DNA of 64,000 nt from Streptomyces xantholiticus. Its GTDB lineage: Bacteria; Actinomycetota; Actinomycetes; Streptomycetales; Streptomycetaceae. The notes beneath the pieces are model-generated. The model did not search any database. It was not told where the DNA came from and worked only from the letters and a program-made list of their open reading frames with translations. How positions within the stretch are numbered: position 1 is the first letter of the stretch; every line of letters begins with the position of its first letter. Position numbers and translations under genes: made by a program. Location of the stretch: assembly GCF_014651015.1 (NCBI RefSeq), contig NZ_BMWB01000016.1:123498-187497 (forward strand), given 5' to 3'. Positions 56,073 through 64,000 of this stretch are shown here, piece after piece.

Positions 56073-57746
56073 TTGGGTTTCGCGGAGAAGCGCGGAGACT
56101 ACTGGCGCGGTCGGTACAGGATCGCGTCAGGCAAGCACCTCACGGTCGTCGACGAGAGCGGCAAGGCGATCCGGTTCGCCACCAAGGGCGAGGCCCAGCG
56201 CGCCGCGAGCGAGTCCGAGAACAAGTACCGTCGCGGCGACTGGCGCGATCCATCGCTTGGCGAGGAGACCTTGGGCGAGTACGCGAACCGTTGGTACGCG
56301 GCCCAGGACATGGCCGCCTCGACCATGCAGAACTACCGCCGCCACATCGAGGAGCACCTGCTCCCCGAGTTCGAGGACAAGTCGCTCGCCGGCATCCTGC
56401 GCACAGACGTCGACCTGTGGGAGAAGAAGGAGAAGGCCGTGTATGCGGCCTCCAGCGTCAAGACCTGGCGCTCGACGCTCCACCTGATCTTCGAGGACGC
56501 GATCGACGAGGGACTGATCACGGCGAACCCGGCGGCCAGGCGGCGAGGGCGGGGAAAGCGCGCCGGCCGCTCCCGCGACCGCGGTCCGGAGAAGGTCGTC
56601 ACCGACGCTCTCGGCATCCTGCTGACCGCCGAGCGGGCCGCTCTGCTCTCCGGCCGCGACGACGAGTTCGTCGCCGTCGTGCTAAAGGGGTACACCGGCA
56701 TGCGCTGGGGCGAAATCGTCGGCTTGGAAACGGAGTTCGCCCGGCCCGGCGCCATCCGCGTCGAGTGGCAGCTGTACGAACTCGACACCGGCGAGCTCGT
56801 TCGCTGTCCGCCCAAGGACGACAGCTACCGCACCATCGACGTGATGGACTGGTTGTCGGCCCTGGTCGCCAACCACGTCGCCCGTACGAAGCCGACACCC
56901 TGCCCGTGTCACGGCAAGACCTACGTCTTCCGGGGGCAGGGCGCGGCCCGCACCGGTGTCCACCAGGGTGCGAAGCTCATCGACGTCGCACGCCGTGCCG
57001 AAGTCTCCACGGGCACGGTGTCCAACGTCCTGAACCATCCCGACCGCGTCACCGAAGCCAAGCGGGTGAGGGTGAAGCAGGCTATCGCGGACCTGGGGTT
57101 CGTGCGGGGTGAGACGGTGTCGGAGCACGCTGCCCACTGGCGCCGAAGCGGTTTCGCGACGTGGCTGTTCACGCCGGCGGTCTCGGGCTGGTACCCGAAG
57201 AAGGCGCCGCAAGAGGCCCGGCCCGTACCGCTCCTCGGCGAACCGTGGCCTGGTGTCCCGGCGCGAGGACGTGGCGCCCGTGCGCGGGCCGACGCCTGCT
57301 GGCTCCCGATCGCCAAGGGCCTCACACCCCACGGCCTCCGCCACACCCATCGGACCGTGATGGAAGACCTCGGCACCGAGAAGGTCCTCATGGACGAGCG
57401 TATGGGCCACATCGACGGCTCGGCCTCGGCGCGCTACGCCCACGTCACCCCCGGCATGCGCAAACGCCTCATGCTCGGCCTGACCGAGCAGTGGGAGATG
57501 GCACTCGACGCCCGACTGGCCCTGTGTCCGACCTCTCCAGTGCGCGTGCTCAACGATTTCCTGCGCGCACGCGCTTCCAGTCCAATCTCCTCGCCATCGA
57601 TCCATACCCTGCTGTCGGTCCACGGACGTGGTGTACGACGGGTTGTTGAGGAAGTCGCCGGTCTGGGTGGCTTCATCGCGCGCAGGAGTGGCGTGGGGCG
57701 GGCATCCGTGGACGCGACCCGAACGCGACCTGCAAACTCTGCCTGA
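56073..57746 (+). CDS. Tyrosine integrase with inserted LacI-type HTH
   Basis: 557 residues. Arm/core-binding N-terminus (KRGDYWRGRYRIASGK; LGEYANRWYAAQDMAASTMQ). The catalytic domain has Arg near 210 in GYTGMRWGEIVGLE, then HGLRHTHRT near 420 and the tyrosine near 455 in MGHIDGSASARYAHV. Between the first Arg and the HxxR box, residues about 302-347, KLIDVARRAEVSTGTVSNVL and NHPDRVTEAKRVRVKQAIAD, are a LacI-type DNA-binding helix-turn-helix. The last 45 residues read through direct repeat copy 2, suggesting loss of the original stop. TTG 56073 follows GGGGGAGGAAGG. It points towards attR. Confidence 0.9.
   Translation: MGFAEKRGDYWRGRYRIASGKHLTVVDESGKAIRFATKGEAQRAASESENKYRRGDWRDPSLGEETLGEYANRWYAAQDMAASTMQNYRRHIEEHLLPEFEDKSLAGILRTDVDLWEKKEKAVYAASSVKTWRSTLHLIFEDAIDEGLITANPAARRRGRGKRAGRSRDRGPEKVVTDALGILLTAERAALLSGRDDEFVAVVLKGYTGMRWGEIVGLETEFARPGAIRVEWQLYELDTGELVRCPPKDDSYRTIDVMDWLSALVANHVARTKPTPCPCHGKTYVFRGQGAARTGVHQGAKLIDVARRAEVSTGTVSNVLNHPDRVTEAKRVRVKQAIADLGFVRGETVSEHAAHWRRSGFATWLFTPAVSGWYPKKAPQEARPVPLLGEPWPGVPARGRGARARADACWLPIAKGLTPHGLRHTHRTVMEDLGTEKVLMDERMGHIDGSASARYAHVTPGMRKRLMLGLTEQWEMALDARLALCPTSPVRVLNDFLRARASSPISSPSIHTLLSVHGRGVRRVVEEVAGLGGFIARRSGVGRASVDATRTRPANSA
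57618..57699 (+). repeat. Direct repeat copy 2 flanking the xis-int cassette
   Basis: Starts GTCCACGGACGTGGTGTA like copy 1 and ends TGGCGTGGGGC. It overlaps the 3' end of the integrase reading frame. Spacing between copies is 2258 bp. Confidence 0.75.
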
Positions 57747-57812
57747 ATGCGGACTTGCCAGGCTGTCCTCAAGGGAGCATAGATTGGCTCCAGTTGATCG
57801 TCAGGGGGAGCG

Positions 57813-60485
57813 GTGGCAGGGCGGGACCTTCGAACGCTGTTCAGCTCGAACGACCGGAGCATCACGGCCAGTGAGGCGTTCACGAACCGGCAGGCACAGT
57901 GGCAAGCGGTGACCGCCGGCCTCGCTGAGCACATACAGCACGTGACCCGTGCGGACTTCGACGTGGAGGACCTGGAGGCTCCCCGCCGCAACATGCTCGT
58001 GTTCCACGGTGTGGGCGGGATCGGCAAGTCCACGCTCTCCCGCAAGATCGAGGCGTCGCTCGCCAGCAGCGAGCACCGTCCCGTGCAATGGGAATCGCCG
58101 TCCCACCCCGAGGAGCGGACGCTGCCGGTCCGCATCGACCTCGCGCGCGCCGCGGGCATGGACTTTGAGCGCGTCATCCTCACCATCCGTCTTGCCGTCG
58201 CCGCGCTCGGCCGGCCGATGCCCGCCTTCGACCTCGCCCTGCGCCGCTACTGGGAGCACAACCACCCGGGCGAACCGATCGAGGACTACCTGCGCCGGGG
58301 CGGGCTGCTGGGCCGCTTCAGCGCCGCTGCCGCTCTGCCGCAGCAGATGCAGTCGGCCCTCAGCGACGTTGCCCAGGCGCTGCTCCTGCCCGGCACCGTC
58401 GGGGGTGCGCTCGGCCACGGGGCCGGAGCGCTCATCAAGGCGTTACGCGAGCGGCGCCAGTCCGTACGCGCCCTCGCCGGCTGCTCACGTCTGGCCGACC
58501 TCCTGGAAGCCGAGCCCGACCTGGACGCCCTCAGCTTCTACCCGCACCTGCTCGCCTGGGACCTGGCCCAACTCCCGGCCGACAAGAGCGCGCTACCCGT
58601 GATCCTGCTGGACACCTTCGAGGACACCGGCGACCGCACCCACCGCGACTTCGAGCGCCTGCTCCAGCGCATCGTGTGGCTGATGCCCAACGTGTTCTTC
58701 GTCGTCACCGGACGCAACCGCCTTCAGTGGGCGGAAACGAGCCTGGAAGGGCAACTCGACTGGACCGGGCCGAACGCTTGGCCCGGTCTCGTTCCTGAGG
58801 CGACGCATGTCGGGTCAGGCGTGTCCGGCCGCCAGATCCTGATCGGCGACTTCTCCTTCGAAGACTGCGAGGACTATCTGGCCCGCAGGCTCAGCCGCGA
58901 CGGGCACCCGCTGATCGACGAACCGGTCCGCCGGATCATCGCCGAGCGCTCCCACGGGCTACCCCTGTACCTGGACCTGTCGGTCATGCGCTACCTGGAA
59001 CTTCGGCGCAGTGGCAGGCAGCCACAGGTCACCGACTTCGACCACGACTTTCCGGCCTTGATCGCCCGTACCCTCAGCGACCTGACCGCCGAGGAACGCC
59101 ACGTGCTCCGCTCGGTCAGCCTGGTCGACGCGTTCTCTGTTCCTCTGGCCACCCAGGTCGCCGGCATGGACCACGACGCGCCCGCCCTGCGCTTGACCGA
59201 GCGCCCCTTCATCCGGGAGTCCCCCTCCGGTGTGTGGCCCTTCCATGTCCACGACCTGATCCGCGCCGCTATTCGCAACGCGGACGACGGCAGTGACGAC
59301 CGCTGGTCGGACCAGGACTGGCAGCGCGCGGCCCAGCGAGCCTTCCATGCCCTGGAATCCCAGTGGCGCCAGGACCTGCGACGCGACCGCACTGTCCTCG
59401 TCGGCTGCCTCCAGCAAGGGCTGCTCCTCGCACGGGACTTCCGTCTCGACCTCGGCTGGCTCGCCGATGCCGCATTCCAGTACGTAGGGGACTCCATCTG
59501 GGAACCGCTGGCACTTCCCGCAGCCGATGCCACGTCGTCGGACGGCCTGCAGACTGCGGCGGACGCCCTGGTGGAAACACTCAGCGCCATCGCCCGGCGC
59601 CAGCACGAACACCGTGAACGCACAGCCGGTCGGCTCTCCGCAGTCCTTGCATCGGAACTGCTCCCGGTTGACCTGGTAGAGCTGGCCACGTATTACCTGG
59701 CGAAGGCCCAGCGGGACCTCGGCCTGACCGATGATTCGCGGCGCGGCATGCAGCGCGTCGCTTCCGCCGACGGTCGGCTCGCTTCCGCCGCTCGACGGGG
59801 CCTGGCACACCTGAGCCGACTGTCCGGAGATTTCCCTGCGGCGGTGGAAGCCGCTGGGAGGCTGGGCTGGGAAGGACGGCACCATCGGGTCCTGGGAGAC
59901 GTGTGGTGGGTGCAGGGAGACATGGAGCGGGCGACCGCCGCCTACCTGGCAGCGAGGAGCGAGGCCGAAGAACACGGTGCGGCCGGCGAGACCGCCATGG
60001 TCCAGGCACATCTCGCCTTCGCCGTCTCCTTCGCCGACCCGCTCCGCGCCGACGATGAACTCGACCTTGCGGACCGGCTGCTGTCGCGCCTCAGCCTGCG
60101 CTCCAGCGAGATGACCGCTCGCATCGCCGCACTCGTACGCGACGCCGGTTTCTCCGCAGACCTGCCCGACCGGGCGGCCGTCCTGCTCGCCGAAATCGGC
60201 GTCTCCGGCATTTCCTACGCCGCGGCGAAACTGCAACTGGCCCTGTGCTTCCACCACGCCGTCCTCGACAACCAGGACGACCTCACCACCGCGATCACCC
60301 GCCTACGCGAACTCACGCAGAGCGGCGACTACGCCTACTACGTCGAAATCGCGCACTTCATGGTCGGCCGTCCGTTCCCCGAGCACACCGCGCGAGCACG
60401 CTGGACTGACGGAGAACGACAGACCCGCGAACGATGGCGCCACCTAGTTGAGACACGTCGCAACCGCCTCGGCACGGCTCGTTAG
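57813..60485 (+). CDS. STAND ATPase with helical-repeat C-terminus
   Basis: 890 residues. FTNRQAQWQAVTAGLAEHIQ leads into a NACHT/NB-ARC-like ATPase: Walker A HGVGGIGKSTL (Lys72), Walker B VILLDTFEDTG (Asp267), and FFVVTGRNRLQW. A winged-helix-like segment follows (LTAEERHVLRSVSLVDAFSV, and a His in PFHVHDLIRAAI). Residues about 520-890 are TPR-like helices. There is no N-terminal effector domain, so a partner or the ATPase oligomer itself must act. GTG 57813 has GGGGGAG upstream. It is the last gene before attR; a STAND switch in phage sensing is plausible. Confidence 0.85.
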   Translation: MAGRDLRTLFSSNDRSITASEAFTNRQAQWQAVTAGLAEHIQHVTRADFDVEDLEAPRRNMLVFHGVGGIGKSTLSRKIEASLASSEHRPVQWESPSHPEERTLPVRIDLARAAGMDFERVILTIRLAVAALGRPMPAFDLALRRYWEHNHPGEPIEDYLRRGGLLGRFSAAAALPQQMQSALSDVAQALLLPGTVGGALGHGAGALIKALRERRQSVRALAGCSRLADLLEAEPDLDALSFYPHLLAWDLAQLPADKSALPVILLDTFEDTGDRTHRDFERLLQRIVWLMPNVFFVVTGRNRLQWAETSLEGQLDWTGPNAWPGLVPEATHVGSGVSGRQILIGDFSFEDCEDYLARRLSRDGHPLIDEPVRRIIAERSHGLPLYLDLSVMRYLELRRSGRQPQVTDFDHDFPALIARTLSDLTAEERHVLRSVSLVDAFSVPLATQVAGMDHDAPALRLTERPFIRESPSGVWPFHVHDLIRAAIRNADDGSDDRWSDQDWQRAAQRAFHALESQWRQDLRRDRTVLVGCLQQGLLLARDFRLDLGWLADAAFQYVGDSIWEPLALPAADATSSDGLQTAADALVETLSAIARRQHEHRERTAGRLSAVLASELLPVDLVELATYYLAKAQRDLGLTDDSRRGMQRVASADGRLASAARRGLAHLSRLSGDFPAAVEAAGRLGWEGRHHRVLGDVWWVQGDMERATAAYLAARSEAEEHGAAGETAMVQAHLAFAVSFADPLRADDELDLADRLLSRLSLRSSEMTARIAALVRDAGFSADLPDRAAVLLAEIGVSGISYAAAKLQLALCFHHAVLDNQDDLTTAITRLRELTQSGDYAYYVEIAHFMVGRPFPEHTARARWTDGERQTRERWRHLVETRRNRLGTAR

Positions 60486-60887
60486 GCCGCAACGGGCAGC
60501 GTCGGGACGCAGTCAGAAGATCCGTCCGAAGCCGTCGGCAGTTACCGTATGCGCCGCTTGTTGGATCACTACAAGAAGTATCGCGCCAGGCCAGAGCAGG
60601 CACCACGGTGCCACATCGACTGCGCGAGAGTGAGCCGGGCATGTCTCAAAGACCTCCCTCGCGAGTGGCCGATATGTCCCCAGGGGTGGCCAAGGGGTGG
60701 CCGGACACCTTTGGATGACGTGGACCGCTCGGGACGCGTCGTCAGGGCGGCGGGGAAGTGTGGTCGCTGTCCGCAACTGTGTCGTTGCTGGTCAGATTGC
60801 CGCCGAGCGCCTGCAGAGCAGAAGCTGCTGGCCAGGCTGGCTTGATGAGGCAGCACGCTGAGTCGGCCCAGCTGGGCCCGGCAATGT
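60486..60887. other. Element right end, no gene seen
   Basis: About 400 bp between the STAND gene and attR. It contains the AGGGGTGGCC tandem (listed separately), otherwise nothing coding. Confidence 0.6.
60681..60702 (+). repeat. AGGGGTGGCC tandem near attR, candidate integrase arm site
   Basis: CAGGGGTGGCC then AAGGGGTGGCC; 21 bases are identical to 18776-18796 near attL and in the same orientation. Confidence 0.6.
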
Positions 60888-60931
60888 ACTCGTAATGCGT
60901 AGGTCTCGGGTTCGAATCCCGAAGGCGGCTC
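60888..60931 (+). repeat. attR: right copy of 44-bp attachment repeat
   Basis: Exact copy of 18632-18675: the 3' part of tRNA-Thr from the anticodon loop onward. No 5' half is present, so it is not a functional tRNA. Confidence 0.95.
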
Positions 60932-60939
60932 CACTTGTG

Positions 60940-60968
60940 CCCCAGGTCAGGCTTCTGACCTGGGGTTT
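60940..60968 (+). terminator. Original chromosomal tRNA-Thr terminator after attR
   Basis: An 11-bp perfect stem CCCCAGGTCAG (60940-60950) and CTGACCTGGGG (60955-60965) with loop GCTT, then TTTC. This was presumably the tRNA's terminator before integration. Confidence 0.88.
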
Positions 60969-61682
60969 CTTATTGCTCGTGCTGCCTCGTCCGGGCGGGA
61001 GCCCGGCTGATGACCTCCGCAGACGGAATGCGTAGGTCTGGGGGTTCTACAGGGCGGGACAAAGGGCGCTCGGTCGGTGAGAAAGCGGGCTATGACCTGC
61101 GTCCTCTGCGGTCGCTGAATCGAGGCGCGCCAGGTTTTGGGCGAATCGGGGGTGCGCGAGGGGAGCGCATGGGCGCACCTGCGGTGACAGGGGTGGGGCG
61201 GGAAGTTCCACTGGAATCTCCGAAATTGCGGCAGCAGGGGTTGGCGATGGCCCCGCAGGGTTGACGTCGGCTCTTGTGGCCATCGGACAAGCCGGGCCTC
61301 AGGTGTGCGGTCCCGGGACGTTGGTGACGGGACCCGTGGTCTTGCATGGGGTCCATGTCGGCACCTGAAACGCCGGCGGCGTGGACTGCTATCGAGTCCG
61401 AGCCCGGTCCCCGCACAGAAGCCATCCGCGCAAGCACTCTCGGGTTTGGCTACGGCGTCCTCTTCCGGACCCGCCCAGGCGACTTCATCAGGCCCCACTC
61501 TGTGAGGCCGGCTCCGGGGCGACCTGACTCGGCTCCGCCCGTGACCGGCCCTGGTGGGCCAAGTGGAGCCACTTCAGACCGCCTTGGTGGGCTGTGATCT
61601 GCGCGGTGCCCGGTCTTCGCGGCGCTGCGCCCGTGTTGTGCAGCCATGGCCTGCGGGAGGCATGTCCACCCGGGCTGTTCGG
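60969..61682. other. Chromosomal gap with att-like fragment, no gene
   Basis: About 710 bp. The 13-mer AATGCGTAGGTCT of the tRNA reappears at 61027-61039, then GGGGGTTC. No open frame here has convincing composition. Confidence 0.5.
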
Positions 61683-62762
61683 TCACTCGGGTGCGCGGTC
61701 GCACTCGCATTCCGGGAGGGGGACCAGGACGTCGATCACCGTGCCCTCGCCCGGTGCGCTGGTCAGTGTGAGGCGGCCGCCAAGTTCCTCCGTGCGTTCT
61801 CGCATGGCCGACAAGCCGTGGTCCTGGCCGGTGTTCAGGACGGAGGGAACGTCGAAGCCGATTCCTTCGTCCTCGATGACGGCGCGGGCGTGGTGCGGGG
61901 TCACGTCGACGCGGACCGCGGCGTGGGCGGTACCGGAGTGGGCCAGGACGTTGCGCAGTGCCTCGCGCACGATGAGGAAGAGCTCCTCCCGGTACTCCGG
62001 CGAGAGCCAGCACTCGTTGCCGGTCACCGTCGCCGTGATGTGGTTGCCGCCCTGCACGGAGTTGAGGAACTTCTGGAGGCTGGTTCCCAGTTGCTCCAGC
62101 GGGCTGGTGTGTCGCAGCTCGAAGATGACGCGCTGCATGCCGGACATCGACTCCAGCAGGGTGGAGCGAGCGCGTTCGAAATTGGTGCGGGCGACGGTGT
62201 CGTTGCGGCCCTCGTGGAACTCGAAGAGCTCCAGGCTGCGCAGGCAGGCGGTCATGCTGTTGCTGACGTGGTCGTGGATGTCCCGGGCGAGCCGGAAGCG
62301 CTCGGCGACGTAGCCCTCTTTGAAGCGGCGGTAGAGGAAGGCGTCGTAGCCGGTGGTCATCGCCTCCATGCGCCACATCATCGTCTGGTGCAGGGTGCGC
62401 GCCGCGAGGGTGAGGGAGTATGGGTCGCCGGCCATCGGGGTCAGCTCGTCCATCACCACGTCGTAGAGCAGGGACGCGGCCCGCAGCGTCTCGGTGGGGT
62501 GCAGATGACGGAAGGTGCGTCCGGCGGCCACCAGCTCCCGTGGTTCGGGCTCGATACCGTCCAGGAAGGCTCCCTCGCTGTACAGCACATCGGCGCAGAT
62601 ACTGAGGGTCTGGGCGGCCTGGCGACGCAGAGCGGACAGGACTTCCGGGTCTCTGAGCAGCACGCTGGGTGAGTTCCGCAGCCTCTCCCAGTAGACCGCC
62701 AGGATGTCTTCCTTGTGCTCGTTGAGGTGTTCGGCGATTTGTACCGCGCTCGCTGTCTTCAC
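61683..62762 (-). CDS. NarL-type sensor histidine kinase
   Basis: 359 residues. N-terminal helical sensor (IAEHLNEHKEDILAVYWERL) without transmembrane segments, so cytoplasmic. HisKA_3 phospho-acceptor in ERFRLARDIHDHVSNSM (His near residue 161). HATPase: REELFLIVREALRNVLAHSG (N-box), VIEDEGIGFDV, DHGLSAMRERTEELGGRLTL. The frame extends to 63041 but would overlap the divergent regulator; GTG 62762 with GGAGAGG upstream is the best start. No response regulator is adjacent within the window. Confidence 0.85.
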   Translation of the reverse strand: MKTASAVQIAEHLNEHKEDILAVYWERLRNSPSVLLRDPEVLSALRRQAAQTLSICADVLYSEGAFLDGIEPEPRELVAAGRTFRHLHPTETLRAASLLYDVVMDELTPMAGDPYSLTLAARTLHQTMMWRMEAMTTGYDAFLYRRFKEGYVAERFRLARDIHDHVSNSMTACLRSLELFEFHEGRNDTVARTNFERARSTLLESMSGMQRVIFELRHTSPLEQLGTSLQKFLNSVQGGNHITATVTGNECWLSPEYREELFLIVREALRNVLAHSGTAHAAVRVDVTPHHARAVIEDEGIGFDVPSVLNTGQDHGLSAMRERTEELGGRLTLTSAPGEGTVIDVLVPLPECECDRAPE

Positions 62763-62892
62763 AGATCGTTGCCTCTCCGTCGCCCGTGATCGCGATTGCA
62801 AGTTCGCAGGGAAGCTTGCCCCATGGGTCCCCTTCGTTCCTGGTAGAAACTGGACCAGTCTCGAGCGGGTTTGGCTGGGGATACTCGGTTCC

Positions 62893-63810
62893 ATGGGAGT
62901 GAGTGAAGAGCTTCGAGACTTCTTGTTCAGCCGACGGGCCCGGTTACGGCCAGAAGACGTCGGCCTGGTGCCCGTGCCCGGCACTCGGCGGGTGAGCGGG
63001 CTGCGGCGCGAGGAATTGGCCCAGCTCGCCGGGCTGAGCACCGACTACTACACGCGCGTGGAGCAGGGCCGGGTGCAGCGCGTCTCCGACAGCATCGTCG
63101 AGGCGCTGGGCCGGGCGCTGCGCCTGGACGAACACGAGTTCGCCCACTTCCGTAACCTCGCCCAACCCGCCCCCGGTGCCAAGCGCCCCGCTCCGCGCCA
63201 GCAGATCCGCCCGGGCCTGCGGATCATGCTGGAGTCCTTCGCCCAGTCCCAGGTGCCCGCCTATGTTCTCGGGCCCTACCTGGACGTCCTTGCCTGGAAC
63301 GACCTGGCCGCGGCGCTGGTCGCGGACTTCGACCGGCTGAGCCCCACCGAGCGCAACATGGCCAGGCTGGTGTTCCTCGACCCCGCGGCCCGCGATCTGT
63401 ACCCGGACTGGGAGCACACCGCGAGGACCGCGGTGGGCAATCTGCGCCTAGCGGCAGGGCAGTTTCCACACGACCCTCGCCTCATCGCGCTGGTCGGTGA
63501 ACTCTCGGTGCACAGCCCCGAGTTCCGCGGCTGGTGGGCCGGACACGACGTGAGGGAGCGGACGTCGGGTACCAAGTCCTTCCAGCATCCGCAGATCGGT
63601 CGCATCGATCTGCACTTCAGCTCCTTCCGCTGCACGGACGCCCCGGAGCAGGTCCTGGTCACCTATGCGGCCGAGGCGAGTTCCCCTGCGGAGACATCGC
63701 TGCGTCTGCTGGCCAGCTGGGTACGTGAGGCGGTGCCGTCCCAGGAGCGAGGGGTCGGTCAGCGGGAGCGGGCGGAGGAGATCAGCGGTACGGGAGGAGA
63801 CCAGCGGTGA
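62893..63810 (+). CDS. XRE-family regulator with MmyB-like ligand domain
   Basis: 305 residues. HTH: GLRREELAQLAGLSTDYYTR, VEQGRVQRVSDSIVEALGRA. The C-terminal MmyB/MltR-like domain has VPAYVLGPYLDVLAWNDLAA, DRLSPTERNMARLVFLDPAA, SPEFRGWWAGHDVRERTSGT. This family commonly represses an adjacent oxidoreductase gene in Streptomyces. ATG 62893. Its stop overlaps the next start (GTGA), so it is coupled to the NmrA-like gene, which may be its target. Confidence 0.9.
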   Translation: MGVSEELRDFLFSRRARLRPEDVGLVPVPGTRRVSGLRREELAQLAGLSTDYYTRVEQGRVQRVSDSIVEALGRALRLDEHEFAHFRNLAQPAPGAKRPAPRQQIRPGLRIMLESFAQSQVPAYVLGPYLDVLAWNDLAAALVADFDRLSPTERNMARLVFLDPAARDLYPDWEHTARTAVGNLRLAAGQFPHDPRLIALVGELSVHSPEFRGWWAGHDVRERTSGTKSFQHPQIGRIDLHFSSFRCTDAPEQVLVTYAAEASSPAETSLRLLASWVREAVPSQERGVGQRERAEEISGTGGDQR

Positions 63811-64000
63811 CGATCAACGTGCTGGGGGCGACGGGTCGTACGGGCAGGCGGGTCGTGTCGCTGCTCCTGGCCGAGGGGCGGGCCGTACGGCGCGGTGGTC
63901 CGAGGGACCGGGGCCGTGCGAGCGCTGAAGGAGCGGGGGGTGCCTCTATGTCCTTCGTCAAGGCGCCCCTGTCGGGTTTGGGGTGGTTGGGGTTATGCGG
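63807..64000 (+). pseudogene. NmrA-like NAD(P)-binding protein, partial and apparently frameshifted
   Basis: GTG 63807 reads MTINVLGATGRTGRRVVSLL, the GxxGxxG Rossmann start of NmrA-like or SDR oxidoreductases. After AEGRAVR the sense continues in a different frame as AVVRGTGAVRALKERGVPL (from about 63893), then loses similarity. The window ends at 64000. Either a frameshift or a local sequence error. Confidence 0.6.

Larger units (their letters stand above)
18676..60931. mobile_element. Integrated genomic island/degenerate ICE in tRNA-Thr
   Basis: About 42.3 kb bounded by the 44-bp direct repeat. It carries two tyrosine integrases, each pointing outwards towards a different end, two HTH/excisionase-like genes, an XRE repressor, relics of a conjugation module, an IS4-family element and many defence-type genes. 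No replication initiator, FtsK/TraB translocase, relaxase or full type IV apparatus is visible, so self-transfer is unlikely. GC content is visibly lower and more patchy than in the core block; for example 45001-45060 is about 52% GC by count. Composite origin is inferred from the two integrase modules. Confidence 0.93.

Noticed and set aside
55748..57112. 454-codon plus-strand frame overlapping xis and int
   Set aside because: Arg/Pro-rich frame shadow; the integrase frame holds all catalytic residues.
60888..60931. A second tRNA-Thr gene at attR
   Set aside because: Only the 3' 43 bases exist; the acceptor 5' strand and D-arm are missing.

Overview
The window comes from a high-GC actinobacterium, almost certainly a Streptomyces. 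The left 18.5 kb is a recognisable Streptomyces chromosomal core block: a DUF1998 helicase, bldG with its partner anti-sigma factor, a proton-pumping pyrophosphatase, topA, a membrane-fused thymidylate kinase, holB and a secreted alpha/beta-hydrolase protease. It ends in a tRNA-Thr(CGU) gene. TTG and GTG starts, purine-rich ribosome binding sites and GC-rich terminators fit this assignment.

The tRNA-Thr gene is the attachment site of an integrated element of about 42.3 kb. A perfect 44-bp direct repeat covers the 3' part of the tRNA at 18632-18675 and recurs at 60888-60931. Each copy is followed by a strong terminator with a CCCCAGG stem. Both ends also carry an AGGGGTGGCC tandem, candidate integrase arm sites. 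Two tyrosine recombinases lie inside. One (25060-26670, minus) is coupled to an XRE repressor and divergent from an excisionase-like gene. The other (56073-57746, plus) follows a helix-turn-helix gene and has a LacI-type HTH inserted in its catalytic domain. The element therefore looks composite. A fragmentary actinobacterial conjugation module (NlpC/P60 plus transglycosylase, DUF6112, and a cut-off third gene at 33.7-35.4 kb), an IS4-family insertion, and pseudogenes (GNAT acetyltransferase, NucS-like/DUF5655 nuclease) suggest it can no longer transfer itself.

The cargo reads as a defence or biological-conflict island. From left to right: a Trypco1-like small protein, a trypsin-STAND-TPR protein and a Nudix-like protein (20.0-24.7 kb); a stand-alone HATPase of anti-sigma type; a PH-like-domain protein; a divergent pair of a DUF4062 (TIR-like) protein and a three-helix membrane protein (31.2-32.9 kb); a RdgB/HAM1-like nucleotide pyrophosphatase; an orphan DNA methyltransferase; a Fpg-like small protein followed by a coupled MORC-like GHKL ATPase and DUF4338-like gene pair (39.8-43.7 kb); a DUF4365 nuclease-like gene coupled to an unknown gene (43.8-45.6 kb); a coupled three-gene operon ending in an 1855-residue DEAH/DUF1998 helicase resembling Druantia DruE (45.7-55.3 kb); and a second STAND ATPase with helical repeats (57.8-60.5 kb).

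Right of attR (from 60.93 kb) the chromosome resumes with about 700 bp without convincing genes, then a NarL-type sensor histidine kinase, a divergent XRE/MmyB-type regulator, and the start of an NAD(P)-binding NmrA-like gene that appears frameshifted and runs off the window.

The best candidates for under-described biology are the Fpg-like/GHKL/DUF4338-like operon, the three-gene Druantia-like operon with an unrecognised middle subunit, and the trypsin-STAND operon with its Nudix-like partner. Family names come from motif recognition only. No database search was possible.
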